Shown here: positions 31,419-46,400 of the stretch, one piece after another
How positions within the stretch are numbered: position 1 is the first letter of the stretch
Layout: every line of letters starts with the position of its first letter
Assembly (NCBI GenBank): GCA_002633005.1
Contig: NMRA01000305.1
Coordinates: 466,958-530,957, forward strand
Direction of reading: 5' to 3'
DNA length: 64,000 nucleotides
Source of the DNA: Phoronis australis
Taxonomy: Eukaryota; Phoronida; Phoronidae
Position numbers and translations under genes: made by a program
The notes under the pieces: generated by a model
Told to the model about the DNA's origin: nothing
Database searches by the model: none
Seen by the model: only the letters and a program-made list of their open reading frames with translations

Positions 31419-34400
31419 CTGTAAACAGAAAAAGAAAAGGATTTATTCTCTTTGGGGTATTCTAGTATATAACTGACATTTTGAAACAACTCAAAAATCA
31501 TATTGTTTTCTTTCACTAATTGGACCACTTAAAACTTGTAGTCTAAATAAACTTTCCTCAAATGAAAAAGTTGGCGAATTATAATTGCAAGCACGCTGAA
31601 CTTTTGCAATTAACATTAAAGTCAATATTACAATACACACTCACTTGGCTACAAGTCTAATGAAGTCCAGAGACACCAGACATTTATACTTGGGACTGTC
31701 TAGTTGGTCATCGCATGCCACTTGTGCCAACAGGTGGAGTGATACTAAGGAAGACAGCTGGAACAAGGAACAAGGAACAAGGCTGCAGCCCATGGTCTCA
31801 GCAAAATAATCTGAGCATAGAGGTGTCAGAAAAAAGCAGTATAAGAATTGACCTAACTTAACAAAAGTTAAAAGATTAATAATAAAATGTACTTGTTTTA
31901 GATTTAATAGAAATTTTAAAACCCACAGGCTCATATAAACACAGAGGAAAAAAGCCATAGTTCTTGCTTTGCACTACATAAATAAGCCAAATATTATCTA
32001 CATGCAAATGACAAGGCAATACAAATACGTCGTTCAGACTGATTCACCATCTGATATAGACAGTCTGACAAGAAAATCAAACAAAATCATGAACTTTCGT
32101 AGATATCAACCTTCTGATGACCTGCCTTCAAATCGGCCGACAGATCTGCCTTCTTATTGTGAGAAGGCTACATACATTCTAATGACGTAACTTATGGTTA
32201 AGCTCCCATGGTGATCCTACACAACTAGCACGTGTATTAGCATTTTCACATTTACCGTATGCTAATTTGTACGGTTTAATTACTTCAAAAATGGCAAAAA
32301 GGACTACTTTGCCAAATGTTTGTCTTAAGCAACTTATCTGCTTTCCGATCCAAAAGCTTCATTTGCCATGTGACTTACTGCGTATTCGTTAACAGATTCT
32401 TTAATAAAGTGTTACAAATTCCTTTAATAGTTAACGATGGGCTCGTCCTCCAAATAAATACGGGCCAAGGTGGATTTGTTCAGTGGTCAGTTACAGTACT
32501 ATTAGAATATCTATACACAACTCACCACCAAAGAGTGGCAAGGTCCGACACAGAAGTATTGTGAATTGGTCAGATGAAGACATTTATATCACTTCCTCAA
32601 TATACATAACTGAATAACAAGCGGATGTTATTTAAGATATCAAAACCAGATTGCTCTCTCAATACATTGCTCACCTGAGACAGGATACTGGCAGTAGGCG
32701 CGACACGACCTTCGACAATAGAGTAAAAGATGGCCATGAGGCGGTCCAGAGGGAATGGTTTGGGGCCCAGCAGCTGATTACTGGTCTGTAAGACAGGGTT
32801 ACATTAGGTAAAAGATATACAAGAGACAGTTCAGGGGGAAGGGTTAGGGGCCCAGCAGCTGTGTACTGGTCTGTAAGACAGAGTTACATTGGGTAAAAGA
32901 TATACAAGAGACAGTCCAGGGGGAAGGGTTAGGGGCCCAGCAGCTGCGTACTGGTCTGCAAGACAGGGTTACATTAGGTAAAAGATATACAAGAGACAGT
33001 CCAGGGGGAAGGGTTAGGGGCCCAGCAGCTGCATACTGGTCTGTAAGGCACGTGTTAGATAACAACAAAGACAAGATTATGATGGAGTAAAATGTGGACA
33101 AGAGATACACCATGGAGAAGTGGAGTGACCCAAGCTTTAGTTACGAGTCTGAAACAGAACTTGGATTATAATAGGGTAAAACGTAGACAAAATATGGTCC
33201 AAAGGGAATGGGTGGGACCTCACCCCTAGTTACTAACCGAGAACAAACATAGGTCAGATTCTAATGGGACAAAAAGGTTGACAAGTGATGTTCAAGGGGA
33301 AAAAGGCATGACCCAAGGCAACCCCTAGCTACTAACCAGCAACTGTAAGGTTTAGATTTCAATAGGAAGAAAATACAAAGTCTAGAAGGATGGGCCGAGA
33401 TGAAGGGTGTAGTTAACATCCTGGGTAGGACAGTGAGGTAGGAGGAATGTGAAACTCGGGAGAATGGAGAACAACAAAGACGTATTCACATAATCATTTT
33501 CTCAGAACAAATGCAGCAACTGCACTGGGTAAAGATAGAATCCAGTATTTATCAAATAAATTAAAATAAACCAGCCGTATCGCTTTCTGTCAAAAAATAA
33601 CTATTGATTTAGTCCATTTGCCAAAAATGAAATTGGCCTCATCTTGATCCTCAACAGTAGAATTGAAATGAAATAAGTTAGCCTGACCCAGATAGGCAAC
33701 AACAAACTTAGGACAGTTCTTTTCAAGACCCGAATCCGTTCCTCATTTGAGTAAGGACAAGATGAGATGACTTTCGTAGCGAAAAAAGGTCTAAAGCAAA
33801 AGAAAGATCGTTTTTTTTTAAGGCAAGGTGGGTTTAAAACAGCTTTAACAGATGTGGCCAACAGGTGGCATGCAGACCAGACTTAATGTTTGCGAGCAGC
33901 TTTAACTATTCACTACTTGAACGAGTTTGCCATTGTGCTTTAAAATGAGGTGTTGTGTCTGAACTACAAATGGTTTTGCGTGTTTGGAACATGTGTTCTT
34001 TTTTATGTTTGCCTTGTTAAAACAGATGCTAAAACTAGGCACTGTGTCCTGAACAACAATGCACAACAATCATTTTAGCAGCACCACCAAGCATGCAAGT
34101 AGTAAATTGACACTGACGAAAATTTGCCAGAGCTACCTGGCCACTATGATCCTTACTAAGCGGTGAATAATGTCAAAAAGAACTCACCCTCTCATTTTTC
34201 TTCATCAACTTGGATCTTTTACTCATCTTACCCGAGTTCTGAAATAACACATTGAACATTTTACAACAGACTGCCTCCATTACAAAGTACAAATTACCAA
34301 AGACCTTGACATTGTGTTATGCCCTGCAGAATATAAATAAAACTAAAACTAAAACTAAACATAAATAGAAGCTATACAGCACCAAAAATTTAAAATTTTC

Positions 34401-37400
34401 ATTCACGACAGCTGATTACAAAAAACACCGGTAACAGAATAAAATAACAATCGCCACTTCATCCCATGCTCGCATGCGGTGCCGGGTACCGCATACGCGT
34501 AGAGCATTCACCACCACGCTCCTTTTGGAACCCAGGCAATACGGGGATCCCACTTCTCATATTCGCGTGAGGCAACGGACTTTACACTCTGTTTTGACCA
34601 TTCACCACCACGCTCCTTTCAAAACCCAGGGAAACCCTCAGTTACAATGATTTGATATCTACTTGGGATTTCACATGAACAAAGTAGATCTCCGTAGTAT
34701 GAGATTAGTGAACATAATAATTTGTGAAACAATAATCCAAAGTTACATCGTTCATACTCAGGCACCACTGAAAATCAAGATTTTGAATCAAACTATGTGT
34801 TGGTCCCAAATTAAACTATTAAGCTATTACTCAACTATTTCTTCACAAGTCAAGATTCAATTCTTGATGCCAATGAAACAGAGACCTTGACCACCAACAG
34901 AGGTCCATGACCACGGACTTCTTCACAGAAAATGAGAAGAACTCACTTTAGAAAAAAATCTTCTGTCACTCTTAGCAGGGTTGTAAGATGCAAGGTAGGA
35001 GGCAATTAACAGGTACTTGGAGTAAAACGGCAGTTCTATGTGAGACCTGGCTGAAATACCTGCAAAGAAAAACACATTTGAGTAATTTAATTGGAAAGGT
35101 CAAAAAGCAAAAGTCAGTTTACGTCTTTATTCCAACCCGAGACTTGAATTCACAGACTATCGACTAAAAAAAAAAATAAATGTATGACCGTATCGGTTTC
35201 AACCAAGGCTTCATTTATTTTTTGAAATGTTGTACAAAGGCTCGGGGAAAAAGGGTAACCAAAGTTTGAAACACCATATTTGCCAAGCAATGGGAAAAAC
35301 AAAATCAAATACCACATCGGTTTTGTACACCTCGTGTGGATTTTCTTTTTGAAAAAGTGAGCAACTAAAAATATTTATAGAGGATAAAATACAATAGATA
35401 TAAAACATTCTTTAACCAAAGGCTAATATAGAGCATGAACTTCTACAGCAAAAATTCAATTAAACAAATTAAGATAAATAGATTAAATTAAGTTACATTA
35501 AATTAAACAGGATTTACAGACTGAATTAAAATAAATAAATAAAAAGTTTTTTATGGTATATACATTGGAGTGACAAAAAGGAGGGACAGGTATGATGACC
35601 ACAGGTAACTAATGAGTTTGAGTCTGAAATCATCAACAGTCAGCTTCCTTTAGACTATTTGGCAAGTTGTTCCACAGTTGAATGGCCTGAATAACGAAGG
35701 ACTTAGAGTAAAACGAAGTTCTGCGTTTAGGTAAAACCAAATTGTTTGAGGTAGAAAATCTTGTCCTGATTTGATGGCTATTTCGAACATGTACAAGGTT
35801 ACGAAATAAATAAGTTGGTACATTATTGTGAAAACACTTATGCATCATACACTAACGCCTACGTATAAAATAATAGAGAGCCACCCCAGTCTATTAAACA
35901 TATGAATTGATGGAGTGTCAAAAGGTACACCTAGAACAAGTCTGGCTGCCTGCTTCTAAGCCTTCAATAGAGAGGAATTCAATTTTGCATTGCATCCTGA
36001 CCACACCGCACTACAATAAAAAGACAGAGGAAATATACAAGTGCTGAAATATTGCAGACGCCCTTCTGTGGGATGAAATGGTGATATACGCCGGAGAAAA
36101 CGAAGACACTGTCTAATTTTGGACGCAGTCCCACTAATATGGCTAGACTAGCAGAGGGTCTAATCTACAGGAACACCCAATAACTTTTCACTATCAACCT
36201 GTTTGAGCCGTACATCGGAAATAGCAAGATTAAATTCAAATGTTAATTATGCAACCACACGTCTCACCTTCCGTCTGCAACTGCAGATCCATACTTCTCC
36301 CCTCCTTTGCTGATTTCTGCAGTCTCTCCCACTGAGTACTAGAGACCTCCCGCAAGTAAACTGTTTGTAGCGCCTTCTTCAGGTGAGGTTCAATGTTACG
36401 CCACAGCTTCCTGTGTTCATTCATTTCCGCTGTAAATTAACAGATACACGCTGCAACAACTTTCTTTTCACGCCCTATTCAGGAACACCAGGACTTTTCT
36501 TCATAACTTATGTCTACATGAATGTAAATTTTAAACCAGTGAGCAAATTTAGATCGCAAACATTTTAAGTCTGCACAGTTACCAGAAGGTCGTGGGTTCG
36601 AGTCCCGGTCGGGCAGAAATCTTTTCAGACTTGTGCTCATTAGGTCACATGATGTGGCCAACAGGTGGCGTGCAGACCAGATTAGAAAATTTTTGCAAAC
36701 TTATGGCTGGTAGCGAATATTGAGTTCCTTCTTGGTTCAATTCAATCTCCTTTTTAGTTTTTTACTATAACATAAAACAAATTGAAGATTACAAAAACCA
36801 CAAAAGAACAAATCGTTTAATATGTATCCACCACGAAACCAATTTTGAATGCTTCTGTGATTACTATTGAGCCAAGACCTCTTAATGGACAACTTCTTGA
36901 CAGGATCTCAAAAACGTAGTTTGCTAAAACAACAGACTCTATATTTAAATTTAAGGATTCAACTCAGTATTTGTGGTACCCAAATTGTGAAGAACATTGC
37001 GTACGTGAATAAAAGCATGAAATACAAACCTTCTCCAGAGAGGACTGGCTCAACGTATTTTGGAAAATTCAACAGAGCCTACAAAAAAGACTTAAGCAGT
37101 TAAACGATGCCAGTCACGCTTTTGTGATGCAGTCAAATAGTTGAGCAGCCAGCGTATTCAATCAGGGTTTGGAATGACCCATGACAAAAAAGAGGAAATT
37201 TTTATGGCCCTAAATACACATTTCAATCTAAACCACATCTCAACAGATTGAAAGTAAACATTAGTACCACAAGATGCCCCGTTACTGTGTTGTGTTGGCA
37301 AAACGCACTCATCTTAAGCAGTACCTGACATCTATTTCAGCAACAGCAATGAAGGCAATTAGATGCAACAAAAGATATTTTTTAAATTTAAATAATAAAG

Positions 37401-40400
37401 ATAATGATGAAAAATTTTCAGTGTGAGTGGCAGGAGCTTATTCTTGATTTGCTGCAGGGAGAGCTATAAAATTATTTTCAATTCTTATAATTACGATGCA
37501 AAATTACAAAAAAATTGAAAATTGATAAATATGTTATCTAGAAAGCCTGAAATACATACACATTTAATTCTAACAAACAATTTAATTCCAACGCAAATGA
37601 AAAAAGTCAAGACGAAAACCTGTGGCTCATATCCCAACAGTTAGCATGGAAAAAAGAAAGTCAAAAATAACATACTTTAAACTATAGAATGCATCAATCA
37701 CAATACGAAGTTAGCCAAACTTTTCAGTTTCAAACAGTAATTACAAGAGTTAATTGTTCATAAGCTACGCTGGTATAGAAGAAAGTGACAAGAAGTAACT
37801 ACCAGGACACTGAAAATAGGTTGACAGAATTTGTAAACAATAGCTTAGACCAAACAGATCATTCAGAATCTGTCACGTGATCACTTCTCTTGAACTGCAA
37901 AACTGAGTCACAAAATAGAACACGAAAAATGTCAAAATAAATTGAAATACATAAAAGGCAATTTAGAACACATTTGCAGAAACGAAAATAGCACTTTGTA
38001 TCCCGTTTCGGCGGCACGTAGAAATTCGCACTCAGACGGTCAGGCCTAGCACTAGCAGCCAACGGCAACGGGCGTGCATGTGGGATCAAACAAAAGAATT
38101 TCATACATCACTTACAGCCCACGATTCCAATCCAATGACTAACGGTTGAATTTGAATTTCATTTCAGGAATCCTTATTTCTAGCGTTTCATCATTTTCAT
38201 TCTGTCCTCCAATTCCGACTTAGTCCAAGGCGACTCGGGCCAAGCACTCCGTAATTGTTCCTCTCTCAAAGTTTACACACAAACCTTGACTTATGTTGTT
38301 TGTGAAGACATTGGTCGTTTCTTTTATCCACTTTTTGCACGAAATATTCTGTTTATTCCACGCTGGATGCATATTTGACCGCAGAATTGCACTATTTGTC
38401 ACCGCGACTTTATACCAAATGCAGACGCCATTGATGAACCATGCTATCCCAGGCACAGGCACTTGAATTTATCTGTTCCTTGATTGCTACTGACATCACT
38501 CACTACTAAGAAAAAATGTTTCTTATATATGGTTATGAGTCATCGGCAAATTCGAGCACCTGTGATCCACAATTACAATTTTCGTTCCTCCGAAACATAA
38601 AGAGCAGTTTCCGCTTTTCGAGTCGTCAGCAACGCCACGGTGAGAAACCAATTTACCGTGACAATTTTATGGCAAATCCGATTTTTCCGCGGAAATATAA
38701 CAAAAATACCTGGATCGAATAAAAGAAAAAAGCGGAAATCCGCGTTTCCGTGGACAATTCCAAGCCTTAATTCAATGTTCGACACCGTTACTACGGAGCT
38801 GGACACACACTCTGAACAAAGACAAAAGAGACGCTACTCACTACGTTCAACAAGCAGCGATTTCTCGAATGTGCTACATTCACAGGAATCAGTCATGTTA
38901 CCTTCTATGCGAATTTCACTGCATCTTTTGAAAAGTGCCTGCCTTGAACAGTGACTGATCAAAGAGGTTAAACTAATCAACCTCTATACAAATGTTTTAC
39001 TTGTGAAACATATATCTCACATGTCAAAGTCATGTTAAGTATTGCTTTTTTAAATTTAACAGGATTGTAGACTTGAGCACGTTGTATAGCCTCAAACTCC
39101 ATCCGTGTACTGCTCCGGTGTCACGGGGATGGTCTGGGGAGGGGAATAATGCACCAGCATATCCCCAATGATCCTGTCCGTGACAGGTATTACAGGTATG
39201 TAGACTGGAGCATGATGCTAAAAGGGTGGGCGTGGTGTATAAGTCAAAGTTCAGTGGTAATTTCCATGCACTTTCTGTAAAGCAGTCACATTTTCTACCA
39301 ACAGTAAACTTACCAGGTATTGTAGTTCTATGAGATTACGGCAGGCTAAATGAAACACGCTGAGAATTAGGGTGATGTAGGAGAAATAGAAGTTTACTGG
39401 AAACTCTTCGGGGCAGTCTTTGGTCAGGATCTCGACAAGTTGGTCTGTAAATGGACAAGTGACACAAGGCTTAACTAGATGGGCCTGCAGTGACAGTTTG
39501 GTTGGTGGGTTATTCTGGGAAACACTTGATAATGCCAGTGTCAAGCAAGTTGTGGAAGATGGTGCAACTGCAATAGAAGTTTCACAACTAAGGCAGGGAC
39601 TTAGTAGTGAACACACTTGAGGCAGCCCGGAATTATGGAAGCAAATTGTACATGAATGCACACAACGCTCACTAGTCATAGACCTTATCCTGAATAATTT
39701 ACCCCATCTGTATTAAGGGAAGTGAAACATTAAATAGTCTGTGAACTTTGCTGTTACAGACCTTGTCATAAATAACCATTTACCCCCATCTGTAGTCAGA
39801 GAAGTCAACTAAAGGGTCTGTGAGCCTGAGCAGTTACGGCCAGTGTCCCAAATAATCATTTACCCCATCTATAGTCAGAGAAGTGAACTAAAGGGTCTGT
39901 GAACCTGTGTTATTACGGACCTTGCTCAGAATAATCACTTACCCCATCTGTAGTCAAAGAAGTAAACTTAATAGTCTGTGAATCTATCCTGTTACAAATC
40001 TTTTCCCGAATAACAATTTACCTCATTTGCAGTCAGCAAAGTGAACTAAAGGGTCTGTGAACCAGTACAGTTACGGACCTTGTTCAAAATATTCATTTAC
40101 CCCATCTGTAGACAAAGAATTGAACTAAAAGGCCTGTGAAGCTATAATGCTATGAATCTTGTCCCAAACTTACCTCTACTGTAGGCAGTGAACTCAAGAA
40201 TCAAATAGTGAAGTGTATCCGGACCATAACAGACAATTGCCACGGACCATACCAAACTGTCATGGACTATACCTACACCATCCTTTATCTGCATTGCAGT
40301 CAGTATAAATAAGAACCAAAGGGTCTGCAAAAAACCACTGTTATGGACCATGTCGCACACGCTCACTTACCTCTGCTGTAGTCAGTGAAGTGAAGCACCA

Positions 40401-43400
40401 AAGGGTCTGTGAAGCCGGTGCTGTTACGGAATTTGTCCCAGACTATCTCTGAGAGTAGTACAACACATACGCAGACACCTGACTGAGAAATTAAAGACAC
40501 AAACTGCAGGATCATGAGGATAAGGGTGAAACGCATGGGGGTGACATCAGAATATCACGCAACTTTGAAAAAATGTCCACAGATGAATAATAATCTGACG
40601 GGAAATTTATTAAAATAACAAGCAACCACAAGTTTTACCCCAAAAAGGGTTTTGAGCGTGGAACCTTCACTTGTGAGAAACAAACTAAATAAATTTTTGG
40701 TGCACTTTGAACACAGCGCTCACTGTTTGCAATATCCCTGTGCTCGGTCTTAACTTGAATTTGCGAAGGAGGGTGAATGTTATGTGAATTTTTTGTCAAA
40801 TTTCTCCACAAAACCACAGTTGAGGTGATAATCACTGTCTTAGAGGAGTCCTGGATTTTAAGAACCAGTTTGACGCCCGTCATTGTGTGGCGAAAATTGG
40901 TTATAAGAATGCGGGATTCCTGTAAATGACTACCAGTTGGTAATAGTTCCGATATTTGCAATGAGGTAGAAAAATAAAAGAACAACGATTTTGGCACTTA
41001 ATTGCATGTGAAATAAGTGAGGACTGACCACGTCTGTGAAAACTACACAGCTTCCTTTTTGAGATACTGCGCTATCATTTTCCACCTAAAAACTTGGCTT
41101 TTCTAGCTATGACCTTCAAAATGATGTCAAGGTCACAACAGTCGAGAGGCTCCCGCAGATGTCCCACCTACACCTCAGTATAAAACATGAACGAAATCTG
41201 CAGCTTCCTTTCGGCGAAATCGCGGCAACAGCATTGTGTGATGTACGGAATGATGGGGGACAAAAAAGTCACAGCCGACTATACTCACCAGTTGCTGTAG
41301 CCTCAACATGGCCGCCAGTACATTAGCTTCCATGTCTCGCAGCCGCTCTGCTTTATCTAACACCTGGAATGACACACGTCAAGATACTCCAGAACATGAT
41401 ATAGCACTCTTCAAGCGCATGATTTGACAAGTAATCGTTCTACCATCATTAAATAGATACTGAGTACCATTAGCTCACTTATTGTGAGCAACAATTGGTT
41501 TAAGAGGGAGTCACTAGGGGGCCTTTTGGTTGGTCACTTTGCTATTGTCGAGACACACCACTTGTGAGCAGAAGATCAAAGATTTTAATGCCTGATAGAC
41601 AGAGTTTCAGTCTATTAACTCGAGAGGCCCTGAGATGCAGCTTCTTGTCGAAGTGTAATGGATGTTTTATGTTGTGTTTTGTTGTTAACATCAAACCCCT
41701 TCGGAAACTTTGCAATATGCTGTGTAGACTGAAGTCACCCATCCCTTTATTGAACAAGAACAATGTTGTGTATAAGGTTGAATGTGACAACTGTAAGGAA
41801 TTCTATATAGGACTCACACAGAGACACCTCTGTGACAGGTTGAAAGAGCATCACACCTCAGAGAAAAGTAACATATATATGCATTGTATTAGCTACAATC
41901 ACCAAGCCAAATCTGTCAGTATTATCTGCAGAGAACCTAATAAGGAGTTAACTGTACATTACAGAGTCATTGGCCATTCAGAACCAGCATGCCACTGATT
42001 CTCTGAATAACATGCAGAGCTCAGTGACCCTGCAGCTATGGTGATGACCAGCCACTGACTATATTCTATGTATCTCTCACTTCACTCAATGGATGTTACC
42101 TGAGCTGTATGTTGGCATTTGTTGTCCTAAATTGTTATAAATATGATCCTGATGATGTCTAATGAAAAGACGAAACGTTGAATTGAACACGAACTTTTTT
42201 ATTTGTGCGGCGATTGTCTGGTTTTTAATCTTATTGTGGCCAAAAACTGATTTAATTAACATTAAAAGGTGTCTTATCGTACAGTCTTTTGTGAGTAACA
42301 GTAATCCATACCAGTTATTAAGCCTCTAATACAAAATAAATGCCAAATAATCTTCATGGACACTCAAAAGATTAGAGAAAATTTGAAAATTACTTGCAAA
42401 GTGGTTAAGTCAGCAATTACGACTACCGTATTCGCCCTAATAACCACCCAGGGCACTTAGAAAAGTTTGTTTAGGGGGGGGGCGCTTATTATGACCCAAT
42501 GCGGTTGAAACCTGATCTCCGAAACGGATGAAATCGGAAGCTAAGATTCAATATATTTACGCTCTGTGACATATCTGTAAGCTATTACAGGCTTTCTACA
42601 AATTGTGGTTCATTGCTATTAAACTTAGCTGCTAAATTACAATCATTTTACAGAAAATTGTGCAGAAATCCCAGGGCGAAAACTTGGCGACTGACTGCCT
42701 TGCAATCGTCAATATGGCAACTTGAATGCTTGAATAAAAATACAGCTTCAACTCAAGCAAATTACCTGAAATCCTCTTAAGTTTTTCAGATAGCGTCCCT
42801 AAGATTTTTAAGTTCCCGTGGAGTCGGGATTAACGACAGGTTAAGTCCAAATCTGTGCTAGATCGTGCCATCTATGATCGTAGGCCTATCTGGCAACACG
42901 AGAAAAATCTGGACGAACACACGTAGTTGTCACGTGAAGTTTGTTTGAAGTTCGTCTGTGTGGGTAAGCGAGCGCGTGCGTGTCACCAGAGTTCATTTGC
43001 CAGAGTAAACCCAATCTAATGAGCTAGATGTGCATTGTATCTAAAGAAATTAGCACAAGCAGTAGGCCCAAAGCAGAATGTGTTTCAATCAGCACTTGCC
43101 GGTCTCAACTGTTAAAAACGTTCGACAATCGTCTCAGTAAAGCCCATTTAGTCGCCGTATGGCTGGATTCGTACGAGACTATCCGAGTTATTTTTCGGTG
43201 TAAGGGTGTGTAAGCATTCACTGACAGTGGGCATTTTATCGGATATTTGGCTTGGTAACACCAATTATGATTAATAAAACAATCCCTCTTAAAAATAAAA
43301 CAGACATTTTTTATAGTATTAGAAACTGTCGGAAATTAGTGCCAATATTCATTTCTTATCGATGCTATGCTACCTGTTTCATGAATGGGTAGTTCCCGAC

Positions 43401-46400
43401 TAATGTATTTGATGACAGGTTCATGTATGAAGCGCGCGCTTCCTGGCCACATGCTTTTAACACTGGCCAAGCTTTTTATTAGTCTTCGATTCGCGGTTTT
43501 CACGTATACTAAGAAATTCCTGTTGAGGGCGGGAAATATCTACAATACAATCCCCTTGATCGACAAGTACACTAGGTCTGTTCTGAAAGGCCAGACCATA
43601 GTGGGACACATTCCTCACAAGCTCAGCTGCTTTTGTGTTTACTTTGAGGCACAGCAGAAGTTTGAAGAGTATAGTCACAGCTAAATACCAACATAGCGGC
43701 AAGGCTCGTGGCTTACAAATTCTGCGCACAATGATGTTTTTTCAGGAATGTCGGATATTATTGATAAATTGAAGACTTGGCGCTTATTTTAGCAAAGACT
43801 GAAAACACGTGGGGGCGCTTATAGGGGCATGGGCAGTTATTAGGGCGAATACGGTAATTCTACAGGCAAATTCGTTAACAAGTCAGAAGAAGATCGCTCG
43901 CATCTTTGGGTAACAAAATGAGGATCATGCTGCAGCTTTCACATCTCAAGGAAAGTGCAAATTATGAAAAAGCACGAGATATAATCAGTTTTAAAAGAGA
44001 TCCCAAGCAAGATTTATAATTCTTTTAAATCTTAGACTAGGTCCTTAATATGACGACTGCACCACATGGAATTCAATGCCCCATAAATGGGAAAAACACG
44101 CTAACTATTCTTCATAATATATTTATTGGCACAGTGAATCTGAACCTTAAGATTTCGATTGGTTCAGGTTATATAGGTCCAAATCGACAAGTAAGTGAAT
44201 TTAACTCAGAAGCCTAACTGCAGTTTCAAGACTAATGCATGCAAACTCACAATATAGATGGGCTGGTACTCAAGGTTCTGTTCGATCACAGTGGTTTTCA
44301 GCTGACGGATGAAATCGTTCATATTGTCGCATCTTATCGACGAGTCGAAGCCATTCTCCGCCGAGGGCAGGTCATTGGACAGTCGAGACAGAATAGTCTC
44401 GTAGAGCAGTCTCTGTGTGTAGCACTCCACGCAGTTGACCACAACGTGGCAAATCTATGAGAACAAATGCAACGTGCAGTGAAAAAGGGATGTACTAGAC
44501 GGGGAATAAACCCGCACCTTCAGTCAAGAAACGACTTGTAATGGGCAACTTGTCGTCATAAAATCGATCTCATATTGTTCTTCACTCAGATAAGAATTAA
44601 TGATTTCCGTTACGTTTCTGACAGCAACAATGCAGTATTAAGTTCACGTGACTATCAACTATAAAGATTACTGTACACGCGGCCAGACTAACACTTGTTG
44701 TGTTACAAAGAAGCCCCGATGTTTGGACTGACTTTAACTAACAACTAACAAAGAAGCCCCGATGTTTGGACTGACTTTAACTAACAACTAACAACACATG
44801 ATTATGTTATTATAAATCAGCACAGTGGTATCGAACAGAGATCTTGTCAGGCTAACTATAAGTCACGTGATGTGGCAAACCTATGGTGCATATGAAGACT
44901 GACAATTCTCACTTTAATAAATTAACAACATGGTAATTTCTAGATTTGAGAACTGACATCTCGCTATTGCTTCAGACAAGCTTCATGAAGTTTGTTACAA
45001 TCAATTAGCATCTTCCCCCAAACCAGTATGGCCGCCGGGGAAATTCTTAGGATTTTGGAACAACCGATTTTAATTCAAGGAAAGAATATCAACCCGATCA
45101 TTATGACGTTGCTTGAAAAGAGCAAATACCCATGTGAAGAGAATCGTGTTTTTACACACAAACATGGTTCGTGGGAGATTTAAATAACAGAAAGGTCGGA
45201 AGAATTTGACTACATTATGTCAGAGCATGCTGGTGTGGTGCTGAGAACAAACTTATATTTAGCAAGTAACCCCACATAATACTACCTTATACCATATAGT
45301 ATGCACACGTAGCCTCATGAACCTGTTACAATACTACCTTGCACCATATAGTATGCACACGCTTAGCCTCATGCACCTGTTACAACACAATGGAATGACC
45401 AATGACAAGAAAAGAGGAAAATTTTCCAGGTGAATCATTCCAAAAATAAATAGGCTCGTGTCATAGAAATATATTTCGAGTTGTAAAGTTTAACTGAAAT
45501 AAACGTTTTTGCAAGAATAAAGTCAAAACGATGATGAAAAGAGATGAAAAAAGAGGAAACTGGAAATCAAATAAAGAGGAAATCGAAACTAAAACAGGGA
45601 AAATCGCCTTAAAAGAGGAAAATTCCGAGCCCTAACATATATCTGATATAATGTAATTTTTCAAAGAAATGTGTTTGCTCAAGTGATTCGTGCCTAAATC
45701 TAAATGGTAGACACAACATAAGAAAATCAAACCTAAGTTGGATTTGGAACTTTATGTAAGTATCCCAAACATCGCCGGAGATGTACCAAACGCTTGCCAT
45801 GATTCACTAAAACAGAAATTTTTGAATATTAAAAAAACTGGAACTTTTTTCCTATAAAAATGACATTTGATCTCTATGCTAATAATGTTCATAGAAAACA
45901 TAACATCAACTCGTACTTGGTAATCATTCCATTTCAGAATTACTGCTCCTTTATATTGTCTGTGAGTATGACTGAGTGAAGGACTTGTGAAAAAATAAAA
46001 ATTGCACTTGGAGAGTTTGTGGATAAGACCAGACTAACCTTCATCTTGCTTAGCAATGATGTTACCACTAGGGTTTTACCGGTAGCCGTGTGACCGTAGA
46101 TGAACACGCTCTGACAGGCAGGATGTTGATCCTGTAATAAGAGACAATCAATAGCAATAGTAATTTCGATAAAAAAGTAATTGCAAGCGGTCTGGTACAC
46201 CTTGTACCTGACGTGTGCTGGCCGCACACATAGGCCCATTGCACTGATCACCTGGAAACAGTTTTATGCTTCATTAATACATATATATTTTATATATTCC
46301 ACACACAGAGATAAGAGAACAAACAAGAGTCATGGACATAATCAAGACAATTCTGAAATTGAAACGGAGGTGGGGCAGACACGTGGCCAGAGCACAGGAC

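Noticed and set aside
32844-33113. Minus-strand ORF with repeated [12 protein letters not shown]-like segments
   Set aside because: Produced by the 85-bp array copying the ORC5 exon 11 edge; out of frame with ORC5.
36575-36650. Possible functional tRNA gene (GGTTCGAGTCCC)
   Set aside because: No complete cloverleaf; the context and RDSNPRPSG translation point to a SINE.
39110-39200. Protein-like minus-strand stretch ([15 protein letters not shown]...) in ORC5 intron 6, first considered as the missing exon between LIELQYL and RKLWRN
   Set aside because: It does not fit the required phase or the human sequence. The true exon was found at 37030-37078 with a clear match.
39251-39679. 142-codon minus-strand ORF treated as a single gene
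   Set aside because: Only 39314-39444 matches ORC5; the rest is intron read-through.
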